Origin: Bacteroidota bacterium
GTDB lineage: Bacteria; Spirochaetota; Spirochaetia; JABMQR01
Length of the DNA stretch: 14,144 nt
Reading direction: 5' to 3'
NCBI GenBank assembly: GCA_013202335.1
Contig: JABMQR010000254.1
Coordinates: 1 to 14,144, forward strand
The notes beneath the pieces are model-generated. The model saw only the letters and a list, made by a program, of their open reading frames with translations, searched no databases and was not told the DNA's origin. Positions 1-6,315 of this stretch are shown piece after piece. The position numbers and the translations under genes are program-made. Numbering within the stretch: the stretch's first letter is position 1; each line of letters opens with the position of its first letter.

Positions 1-168
1 CAAGTAACAAGAATTATTTCAGAGTATGTGAATTACTATAATACACTGCGCCCGCATCAAGGAATTCATCGTATTCCAGAATGTGAAAATATTCCTACAG
101 TCGGTAAAATTCAGAAAGAGTCAGTTCTTTGGGATTTACATCATCATTATTATAGAAGTTTTGCTTAA
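1..168 (+). pseudogene. C-terminal end of an rve-type integrase/transposase (truncated by window edge)
   Basis: Frame 1 is open from the first base to a TAA at 166-168, giving 55 residues. They contain YVNYYNTLRPHQGI, the signature of the C-terminal part of IS3/IS481-type DDE integrases (rve_3 region), and end with the basic/aromatic tail LHHHYYRSFA, which I have seen in integrase-core proteins of diverse bacteria. The catalytic D,D(35)E residues would lie to the left of the window, so I cannot tell whether the whole gene is intact; it may be a complete CDS cut only by the edge. No other gene of the element is seen to the right. A G-rich stretch at about 190-206 may be part of its outer end. 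The family call is secure; the exact IS family is not. Confidence 0.75.
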
Positions 169-282
169 TTTGACACCGGATGTATTATGCAACGGGACGG
201 GGACGTGGTTTTCTGTGGTAATAATCTATAGATTTCTGTCAGATCCTAACATTCCTTGGTTAAACCATATTGTCAGGAACAA

Positions 283-302
283 TAAATTGATATACCATAT
301 AT
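283..302. promoter_or_regulatory. Candidate GntR operator upstream of the regulator gene
   Basis: The 20-mer is centred on GATATACC (289-296) and contains TGATATACCA (288-297). It matches the operator-like site at 5866-5885 at 15 of 20 positions. It lies 36-55 bp before the regulator start codon. A TTGTCA at 270-275 followed by TATACC at 291-296 could be a weak promoter with a short 15-bp spacer, with the site overlapping its -10 box. Autorepression is therefore the simplest reading. The rest of 169-337 shows no gene that I can support. Confidence 0.5.
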
Positions 303-337
303 TTCATCAATATCATTATTCGTAGGAGATTTACCAA

Positions 338-991
338 ATGCCAGACTTTCGAACAGAAGCACAGAAATTAGTCGATGCCCTTAGAGAAGCCATCATTAGC
401 GGCGATTATAAACCTGGTGACCGACTTCCACAAAGGAAAATTGGTGAAAGGTTTAATACAACAACAATAGTTGCTAGGGAAGCCTTACGGATCCTTGAAA
501 ATGAAAAACTGGTTATCATTGAACCTCGTTTTGGTGCAATGGTTGAAGAGGTTACTCCAGAAAAATTAAAAGGACGCTATATAGTTAGGGAAGCACTGGA
601 AGGAATGGCTGCTAGATTGGCCTGTGAAAATATGACAGTTAAAGCAAGTATTTCCTTAAAAGAAATAGCAAAACACTGTGATAATGAACTTAATAAAAAT
701 GAATTGTCAGCTTCGGAGAAAGCCCGACTACATCAATCTCTTCATGATACAATACTAGATCTAGTTGATTGTGATGAACTGATTCAAATACTGAAAACTA
801 ACTATCTTAATTCAGTAATACTTTCCAATGCATATCATATTGATTGGAGCCATGATGAAGCAAACTGGCATAGCTTGCTTATCGATGCTATTATTTCAGG
901 TGATCCAAACAGAGCAGAAAAAATGATGCGTAAACATGTTACCCGTGGTTTAAGTATGGAATTGGAAGCTCTTGGAAATATGAAAATATAA
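338..991 (+). CDS. GntR-family transcriptional regulator, FadR subfamily (FCD domain)
   Basis: This is a 217-residue DNA-binding regulator. Residues 7-75 form the winged helix of GntR proteins: LREAIISGDYKPGDRLPQ, then the recognition part ending VAREALRILENEKLV and the wing RFGAMVEEV. Residues 77-205 look like the helical FCD effector domain. His132, His136, the His of ANWHSLLIDAI and the His of MMRKHV fall where this domain binds a metal and the ligand carboxylate. The start ATG has an AGGAG at 324-328, 9 bases upstream. The family commonly senses sugar acids or other carboxylates and represses nearby catabolic operons. Here that fits the KDG kinase/aldolase operon downstream, which is convergent and ends 80 bp away. 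The GGTATACC-centred palindromes at 5866-5885 and 6118-6137 resemble UxuR/ExuR-type operators, so control of both divergent promoters is inferred. The specific ligand is unknown. Confidence 0.9.
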   Translation: MPDFRTEAQKLVDALREAIISGDYKPGDRLPQRKIGERFNTTTIVAREALRILENEKLVIIEPRFGAMVEEVTPEKLKGRYIVREALEGMAARLACENMTVKASISLKEIAKHCDNELNKNELSASEKARLHQSLHDTILDLVDCDELIQILKTNYLNSVILSNAYHIDWSHDEANWHSLLIDAIISGDPNRAEKMMRKHVTRGLSMELEALGNMKI

Positions 992-1071
992 ACTAAGGCT
1001 ACATTTTAGAATTAAAATTATTTTCATATTAATACACATAGAAGCATATCAATCTGAATAGATCTTATTTT

Positions 1072-2169
1072 TTATCTCACAACCCTTGCATTTCCACCCT
1101 CTACTAGATGTTTAACCTCTATAAGGGAGGCCATGCTGGTATCGCCAGGTGTAGTCATAGCCAGAGCCCCATGAGCGGCACCATATTCAACGGCAAGAGC
1201 TGGATTGCCTAGTTCCATCAATCCGTATATTAAACCGGCTGCAAAACTATCCCCACCACCAACTCTATCCATTATTTCCATATTTTCTCTCATGCCTGCT
1301 TCAAAAATTTTATTATGACTCCAACAGAGCGCTTCCCAGCTATTGACTGTGGCAGATTTTACTGTTCGTAGTGTGGTGGCGATTACTTTGAAATTTGGAT
1401 ATGTATGCACTGCCTGGTTTATCATCTGTTTGTAGCCTTCAATATTCAGATCTTTCAAATTCTCATCATTATTTTCAATTTCAAATCCTAGGCAGGCGGT
1501 GAAATCTTCCTCATTTCCAATCATAACATCTACATAAGGAGCAATTTTCTGATTTATATCACGACAGGTTTCCAAGCCACCATGGTTCTTCCAGAGTGAT
1601 GGACGGTAATTGAGGTCGTATGATACAATTGTTCCATATTTTTTGGCAACCTGAACTGCTTTCAGAATAACTTCCGGAGTTGTTTCTGACAGTGCAGCAA
1701 AAATTCCTCCGGTATGAAACCAGCGAACACCCTTTTTCCCGAATAGGTCTTCCCAGTCAATATCATCTGGTTTTATTCTGGATGCTGCTGTATGATTTCT
1801 ATCAACTGTTCCCAGGGCACCCCGAACTCCGAATCCTCTTTCTGTAAAGTTCAAACCATTCCTTACTTCATTTCCTACACTATCAAACTCATGCCATTGA
1901 ATTAAAGACGTATCAACTCCACCCTGAAAAACAAAATCTTCCAACAACCTTCCTATTTCATTATCCGCAAAAGCTGTGATAATGGCTGTTGATAACCCGA
2001 AACACCGCTTTAATCCTCTGGCAACATTGTACTCGCCACCACCTTCCCATACTGTAAACTGACGAGCTGTTTTAATTCTCCCTTCACCAGGATCAAGGCG
2101 AAGCATTATTTCGCCCATGCTCACACAATCATATGAGCATTTATTTTTATCTTTTAGATTAAGTTGCAC
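1072..2169 (-). CDS. kdgK: 2-keto-3-deoxygluconate kinase-like PfkB sugar kinase
   Basis: This is a 365-residue ribokinase/PfkB-family enzyme, expected to phosphorylate 2-keto-3-deoxygluconate (or a related keto-deoxy sugar acid) with ATP in the cytosol. The N-terminal substrate region GGGEYNVA lies at 43-50, YDLNYRPSLW at 184-193 is a segment typical of KdgK-type members, and DRVGGGDSF at 301-309 is the PfkB anion-hole motif with Asp307 as catalytic base. The start is GTG at 2169-2167. An AGGAG at 2180-2176 sits 6 bases before it and overlaps the stop of the preceding gene; only 3 bp separate the two genes, so it is the last gene of the minus-strand operon. A 2-keto-3-deoxygluconate 6-phosphate aldolase of the Eda type is not seen in the window. 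The exact substrate is inferred; a related PfkB sugar kinase is the alternative. Confidence 0.85.
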   Translation of the reverse strand: MQLNLKDKNKCSYDCVSMGEIMLRLDPGEGRIKTARQFTVWEGGGEYNVARGLKRCFGLSTAIITAFADNEIGRLLEDFVFQGGVDTSLIQWHEFDSVGNEVRNGLNFTERGFGVRGALGTVDRNHTAASRIKPDDIDWEDLFGKKGVRWFHTGGIFAALSETTPEVILKAVQVAKKYGTIVSYDLNYRPSLWKNHGGLETCRDINQKIAPYVDVMIGNEEDFTACLGFEIENNDENLKDLNIEGYKQMINQAVHTYPNFKVIATTLRTVKSATVNSWEALCWSHNKIFEAGMRENMEIMDRVGGGDSFAAGLIYGLMELGNPALAVEYGAAHGALAMTTPGDTSMASLIEVKHLVEGGNARVVR

Positions 2170-2172
2170 AAA

Positions 2173-3255
2173 CTACTCCTGTTTATCAATATATTTATTC
2201 CAGAGTTGTCCAGCCTTTTCAGCTGAATTTACTGTCGTTATGACAGCCAATCCCTGTGGGGGGAGTTTTGAAAATATCCAACTCAAATCATTTTCTGAGA
2301 TATTTCCCCAGATAATCAAAGGCTTTTCTGCAAGAATTCTGCAATACGTATTATATAACTTTTCTGCAGAGGGTCCCCCTTCATCAATGTGCAATTCCAA
2401 AGCATGAAAGTTCATAGAGAGATAAGAGCCAACGGGGACATAACCTGTTGAATGTTCATGCATTATACTCCCCTCAAGTTTATCTGTGATCTTTTGAATA
2501 CACCTTTCAATAAAATCGGAATATAGTGTGGGAGATAACAATGCAGTAGAATCCTCCTGACACCAAACCGTCCCTTTTGGTGCCCAGGTATAGTAATAGA
2601 ATGAACCAATTCCATGGTAAAAATCAGGAATAATATCTAGCTGAAACTGCGCTAATTTCAGCCAGAAATCAGTCAGTTTTAAGCAGACTTTTTGTATTTC
2701 TTCCGGATTTTCAAGCATTTTGTAAATTGCTTCTGTTCCCCCGTATAGTGCTGCTAATAGGTCTGATATACCCCTCATGCGGGTGGTTCCGATGGGCCAG
2801 CGTCCACTACTTTTTTTATCCAAATGATTAATATATGTCTTCAGTAATCTGACCCATGGATTATGAGCATTAAAGGGCTGGACAGAATCTGGACCCGTAA
2901 ACGATGGTGGAGGTTCACTGTAAAGAGAACCATTAGAATGATTAACATAAACAGGGCACCCTAATGCTGCTTCCAGCCAGGGAATTCCCCAGAAAGCCGA
3001 AGCACTCCAAATAAAATCACCACCACAGGCTTCGTGTTCATTAAAGAGTTTTTCTGAATCCTCAATAAAAGCATCTAGAGGGAAATCTTCCGGAACCAAC
3101 GGCCGGTATTCGGGTAGGTTTTTCATTGATGAATATCTATGAACCGGGTATTCACTTCCCTTAAAAAATCCCAGTAAAGGTCTGTAATTTTCTTTTCGGT
3201 AAAATTGTTTGAATAACTCGACCCTCTGTTCAGTTGGTTTAAACTGGTTCTTCAT
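2173..3255 (-). CDS. Uroporphyrinogen decarboxylase (URO-D) superfamily protein of unknown substrate
   Basis: This is a 360-residue protein that I place in the URO-D/corrinoid methyltransferase superfamily from its overall pattern: an N-terminal FKQFYRKENYRPLLGFF segment, GRWPIGTTRMRGISDLLAALYGG at about 151-173, APKGTVWCQEDSTALLSP at about 225-242 followed by Y..FI, HEHSTGYV at 267-273, and a C-terminal IIWGNIS strand at 314-320. Members in sugar operons are not haem enzymes, and most have no known reaction. Cys232 and His266/His268 are possible metal ligands, which would suit a zinc-dependent methyl transferase, but this is a guess. The ATG directly abuts the stop of the upstream reading frame (TAAATG), with GGAG 6 bases before it. 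The gene is thus likely translationally coupled to the broken TIM-barrel gene. It is followed after 3 bp by the KDG kinase. Family confidence is moderate to high; function is unknown. Confidence 0.75.
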   Translation of the reverse strand: MKNQFKPTEQRVELFKQFYRKENYRPLLGFFKGSEYPVHRYSSMKNLPEYRPLVPEDFPLDAFIEDSEKLFNEHEACGGDFIWSASAFWGIPWLEAALGCPVYVNHSNGSLYSEPPPSFTGPDSVQPFNAHNPWVRLLKTYINHLDKKSSGRWPIGTTRMRGISDLLAALYGGTEAIYKMLENPEEIQKVCLKLTDFWLKLAQFQLDIIPDFYHGIGSFYYYTWAPKGTVWCQEDSTALLSPTLYSDFIERCIQKITDKLEGSIMHEHSTGYVPVGSYLSMNFHALELHIDEGGPSAEKLYNTYCRILAEKPLIIWGNISENDLSWIFSKLPPQGLAVITTVNSAEKAGQLWNKYIDKQE

Positions 3256-4095
3256 TTAATCTCCATCACATAGCATCAGAATCTTCTTATAACTGTCTTT
3301 GCCGTTTAAAAGTCTATTCTTAAGTAGAACAAGATCTCCCTGAGAAGGCAGCTCCAAACAAATATATGTACCATTCTTAAAAAGGTTAAACAGTTCATTT
3401 ATAGGAAGGTCAGCATCAGATTCGAATTGATCTAACAACTGGTTTCTTAATGTAGATTTACAATGAACATAGGGAATTCTATTTTTGTAAAGCTTGATAA
3501 AGTTGTATATTTCTTAAAGGCAAGGTCTTTGAGAAACCTGCTCTTTATTTAAAAGATTTGAATAATCTAAACAGAGTTCTGCTTGCTCTACTTTGCTCAT
3601 AAATTCATCTATCCCAAAGTAATCGCCCTCTGGGACAAGAGTTTCAAAGGAGTTTTCGAAAACAAGTCTAAGATCGTTTTCTTCTGCAAGCTCAAGGATT
3701 GTTTGTGTATTGGATAAGATTTGTTTAAAGTCGGATATACAGTATCCACTATTATCCCAATCAACTGCAGAGGGCGAAATAGTTACTCTGGAAAACCGAG
3801 GGCCTTCAAAAATACTGGCTTTTTCCATTTGCTGTTTCCATTTGTCCAGGCTAAACTCAGATCCAAGATCAGTATTATCCCAGGCCAAATGGGCCTCTAT
3901 TCCCAAATTAACAGCTAGAGTATTGAGTTCCTTAACTGCATCATATTTGAAATCAGATTTTGAATCCCGAATCTCTACCCAGTTAAAACCATGGGTGCTG
4001 GCCCATTGGAGGATTTTAGTATATTTTATTTCCTCGCTTTGGATAGAAGATGAAAAACTATTCGTTGTAATTCCAATAGGAAAATGATATTTCAT
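3256..4095 (-). pseudogene. Sugar-phosphate isomerase/epimerase (xylose-isomerase-like TIM barrel) interrupted by an in-frame TAA
   Basis: The first open part is 4095-3517, 193 residues, ending at TAA 3516-3514. Reading the same frame through that TAA gives EIYNFIKLYKNRIPYVHCKS and then an open frame to TAA 3258-3256, for 279 codons in total, the usual length of AP-endonuclease-2-type TIM barrels. The metal ligands expected in this fold are Glu147 (VFEN) and Asp177 (LCLDYSN) before the stop, and His211 (YVHCKS) and Glu248 (CLELP) after it. The stop therefore cuts the active site in two. There is no frameshift; one base change would restore a sense codon. A GAGG precedes the ATG by 8 bases, and 13 bp separate it from the dehydrogenase gene. 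The family interconverts keto sugars or their phosphates by a metal-dependent mechanism; the substrate here is unknown. A sequencing error or readthrough are the alternatives to a true pseudogene. Confidence 0.85.
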
Positions 4096-4108
4096 GGATT
4101 CATCCTCA

Positions 4109-5026
4109 CTATATAAATAAACCTAACTCTTTAAGACCGTTTAATAAATTCTTTAGGGCTTCTGTTTCCATTCTCTTTCTTCCTTCCACCGCACTGGAAG
4201 CAATATGAGGACTCAGAATAATTCGATCGGAAATACTAATATCTGTCAGAGGCCCTGAATATGGTTCCTCACAAAAAACATCAAGAGCTGCTCCTGCAAT
4301 TTGTCTTTCTTTCAGAGCTTTATATAAATCGTTTTCCTCTACCAGGTTACCTCTGGCTGTATTAATTAATATAGCTGAGGTTTTCATTTTTTCGAATATC
4401 CTAGCATTTATAAATTCCATGGTATCTTCTGTTACCGGAAGATGAAGAGATAAAATATCTGATTCAGCAATAATTTGCTCCTTCCCCACCATCTGGCAGA
4501 TAGAATGATCTTTTACATAAGGATCAAAACCCAAAACAGAGCATCCGAAAATATGAAAGAGACGAGCTGTTTGTGTGCCGATGCGGCCACAACCTAAAAT
4601 TCCCACGGTTTTTCCTTCCAGAAGATTCCCTTTGAGTTTATTCCACTGTCCCTGTTTCATATAATGGTCTACCTGAGGAATTCTCTTCAGAAAACTGAGT
4701 GCCAGAGTAAAGGCCATCTCCGATACTGAAGCAACCGGCGCTACCGGAGTATTAAAGACTTTTATTCCCAGATCTTTAGCAGCAGCGAGATCCACAGAAT
4801 CCATACCCACTCCGCATCGTGAAATAACCTTTAAAAAGGCAACCTGCTCCAGAACTCTCCTTGTTAAGGGCTCTACCCCGGCCACCATCCCGACGGGTTG
4901 TTCCTTTATGAGAAATTTCAAAACCTCCTCTTCAGAGAGTCTTCTCCCAAGGGGATTATTTACTACCTTCAGGTTTTCCGGGTAATCATTAATACAAAAA
5001 CTGGATGTTGTTGTTACAATTTTCAT
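4109..5026 (-). CDS. D-isomer-specific 2-hydroxyacid dehydrogenase (SerA-like)
   Basis: This 305-residue NAD(P)-dependent oxidoreductase should interconvert a 2-keto acid and a D-2-hydroxy acid in the cytosol. RCGVGMDSVDL (70-80) is the end of the substrate domain. GILGCGRIG (142-150) is the Rossmann GxGxxG loop. Arg225 (INTARGNLV), the Glu pair at 253-254 (DVFCEEPY) and His274 (LSPHIASS) are the catalytic set of the family. Asp168 in LGFDPY, at the end of the second strand, favours NAD over NADP. At 305 residues it lacks the C-terminal ACT/regulatory domain of long SerA proteins, so a catabolic role such as glyoxylate, hydroxypyruvate or tartronate-semialdehyde-type reduction is more likely than serine synthesis. 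That role is inferred from its place after an aldolase gene, with which it overlaps by 4 bp (ATGA). Confidence 0.88.
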   Translation of the reverse strand: MKIVTTTSSFCINDYPENLKVVNNPLGRRLSEEEVLKFLIKEQPVGMVAGVEPLTRRVLEQVAFLKVISRCGVGMDSVDLAAAKDLGIKVFNTPVAPVASVSEMAFTLALSFLKRIPQVDHYMKQGQWNKLKGNLLEGKTVGILGCGRIGTQTARLFHIFGCSVLGFDPYVKDHSICQMVGKEQIIAESDILSLHLPVTEDTMEFINARIFEKMKTSAILINTARGNLVEENDLYKALKERQIAGAALDVFCEEPYSGPLTDISISDRIILSPHIASSAVEGRKRMETEALKNLLNGLKELGLFI

Positions 5027-5808
5027 TTAAGTTTTCCGATAATCGATTTAGTGATTCTAAGATTTTTCTGGGCCTGGATCATCATAAAAACATTATCCAT
5101 ACCAAGAGCGATAAGCCTGTATCCATCAGATAATGCATTCTGAATTTTTTCCTTATCCGGAGTTACAATATGGATTCCTGCAGCTGTATTGCTGTCAATA
5201 CAGGCTTGAATGACTCTCTTTCCAGCATCCCGGATAATAGGATTTTCAACCTGTCCCGGGATTCCATAAGATCCACTTAAATCATATGGTCCGATTAGAA
5301 CTCCATCCACACCTGGAACTGCTACAATCTTCTCCACATTCTCCACAGCCTGTCTCGTCTCGATCATTACGATTACCAAGATGTCTTCATTAGCTGTCTC
5401 TGCATAAGTCTGGAAATTTTTGCCGTAATCATTTGCCCTGTAATAAGCAAATCCGCGGATTCCTTCAGGAGGGAATCTGGTGGCTGCTACCGCTTGCCTT
5501 GCCTCTTCTGCTGTATTTACCAAAGGAACAAAAACACCTGTGGCTCCCATATCAAGAACTTGTCGGATGGCAAGAGTATTATTCTCCTTAACTCGTACCA
5601 TAGGCAGCGAATCGCGCCCATACATAGCCCGCACTATTGATGAAACTCCTTCAATTGAGATTTCCGAATGCTCACAATCAATAGTAATCCAATCAAATCC
5701 ACACTCAGATAATATCTCAGCTACAGCGGGATGGCCTATCTGAATCCATGTGCCAAGACTGATTCCACCTTCAGATAGTTTTTTGCGGACAATATTTCCG
5801 TATAACAT
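5023..5808 (-). CDS. HpcH/HpaI-family class II (metal-dependent) pyruvate aldolase
   Basis: This 261-residue TIM-barrel aldolase is expected to cleave a 2-keto-3-deoxy (or 4-hydroxy-2-keto) acid to pyruvate plus an aldehyde. Visible motifs: ITIDCEHSEI (41-50) with the general-base His47, Arg72 (MVRVKENN) for pyruvate binding, RFPPEGIRGFAYYRANDYG (111-129), the metal ligands Glu150 (VIVMIE) and Asp176 (GPYDLSGSYG). I chose the ATG at 5808 over the upstream ATG at 5841. AGGAG at 5818-5814 is 5 bases before it, while the earlier start has no ribosome site and lies only about 15 bases from the predicted transcript start. The gene is first in the operon, and its stop overlaps the dehydrogenase start. 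Relatives act on keto-deoxy-rhamnonate, keto-deoxy-glucarate or hydroxyheptanedioate; which of these applies cannot be read here. Confidence 0.88.
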   Translation of the reverse strand: MLYGNIVRKKLSEGGISLGTWIQIGHPAVAEILSECGFDWITIDCEHSEISIEGVSSIVRAMYGRDSLPMVRVKENNTLAIRQVLDMGATGVFVPLVNTAEEARQAVAATRFPPEGIRGFAYYRANDYGKNFQTYAETANEDILVIVMIETRQAVENVEKIVAVPGVDGVLIGPYDLSGSYGIPGQVENPIIRDAGKRVIQACIDSNTAAGIHIVTPDKEKIQNALSDGYRLIALGMDNVFMMIQAQKNLRITKSIIGKLK

Positions 5809-5862
5809 ATGAACTCCTGTCTGATTTATTAAAAATTCCAATGTATATTATTTCTAAATGAT

Positions 5863-5890
5863 AGTATAACCGATATACCAGATATGTCAA
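5863..5890 (-). promoter_or_regulatory. Sigma-70 promoter of the aldolase operon with operator in its spacer
   Basis: On the minus strand TTGACA (5890-5885) and TATACT (5868-5863) are separated by 16 bp, an almost consensus promoter with a start near 5856, about 48 bases before the aldolase ATG. The spacer and box edges hold an imperfect palindrome at 5866-5885 centred on GATATACC (7 of 10 arm positions pair). In minus-strand orientation it matches the divergent site at 6118-6137 in 16 of 20 positions. Binding there would block RNA polymerase, so repression by the neighbouring GntR protein is inferred. Confidence 0.75.
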
Positions 5891-6112
5891 TAACATTAAT
5901 TATAGTGCTTCTATAGAAATCGAAACAAGAAACAATTTCTAAGTTTATACAATCTAAAGTCATAGGGTAGAACATTGTTTTCAATTTGACCAACAAAGCA
6001 TCCCGAATAGAATAAGGCAGTATCAAGATTTTGATATTACAGCATAATCTACAATTCTTACATGATACGATGGCGCCTATATTGTCAGAGCAACAAAAAA
6101 CAAAAATAGCTA
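5891..6112. other. Spacer between the divergent promoters, with one 6-bp inverted repeat
   Basis: This is AT-rich DNA with no gene that I can support; the open frames here have no ribosome sites or recognisable products. It contains TATCAA-GATT-TTGATA at 6021-6036, a perfect 6-bp inverted repeat that could bind a second regulator but is short enough to be chance, and a smaller AGAAA-CAA-TTTCT repeat near 5928-5940. The two GntR-type sites are centred about 252 bp apart, so looping between them is possible but untested. Confidence 0.4.
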
Positions 6113-6140
6113 TTGACATATCCGGTATACCTGATATAGT
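6113..6140 (+). promoter_or_regulatory. Sigma-70 promoter of the sugar-importer genes with palindromic operator in its spacer
   Basis: TTGACA (6113-6118) and TATAGT (6135-6140) are 16 bp apart, with the start expected near 6147. The palindrome ATATCCGGTATACCTGATAT at 6118-6137 fills the spacer and pairs at 9 of 10 arm positions around the perfect core GGTATACC. The arrangement mirrors the divergent promoter at 5863-5890. The core resembles the TGGTATACCA operators of UxuR/ExuR-type GntR proteins, so control by the regulator at 338-991 is the natural inference. Confidence 0.8.
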
Positions 6141-6315
6141 ATTTAGTAGTTAAGTATTCAGATAATACAGTTTGGAAGGTGCTGAAGCCTATAAAATCCA
6201 ACTACACATTCAGATGCGCTTGACTATTCGAGATCCCTGAATCGAATCACCTGAGAATTTATGGTATGGAGGATCATCGGGGAGTGTCTTTTATATACTA
6301 TCTAAGGAGAAAAAG
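6141..6315 (+). other. Long 5' leader of the binding-protein gene
   Basis: About 169 bases lie between the predicted transcript start (near 6147) and the binding-protein ATG. A short hairpin is possible: ATTCGA (6226-6231) pairs with TCGAAT (6242-6247) over a 10-base loop. There is no ORF with a convincing ribosome site and no riboswitch class that I recognise. The leader ends in AAGGAG at 6304-6309, 6 bases before the ATG. Confidence 0.4.

Noticed and set aside
83..325. An 80-residue plus-strand frame before the regulator gene
   Set aside because: It overlaps the integrase tail in another frame, has no ribosome site and an Ile/Tyr-rich, AT-driven composition.
1003..1024. ATTTTA-GAAT-TAAAAT as a two-way terminator between the convergent genes
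   Set aside because: The stem is only 6 A-T pairs and would be too weak; terminators of both genes remain unidentified.
2764..2773. TGATATACCC, a near match to the GntR-type operator
   Set aside because: It lies inside the URO-D coding sequence and lacks the outer palindrome arms; treated as a chance match.
3256..3438. A separate 60-residue gene
   Set aside because: It is in the same frame as the TIM-barrel gene upstream and holds that enzyme's last metal ligand; it is the fragment after the in-frame stop.
3727..3742. GGATA-TACAG-TATCC inverted repeat
   Set aside because: It lies within the TIM-barrel gene, has short arms and differs from the operator core.
5829..6119. A 96-residue minus-strand frame in the divergent promoter region
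   Set aside because: It covers both promoter/operator sites, has no ribosome site and no recognisable domain.
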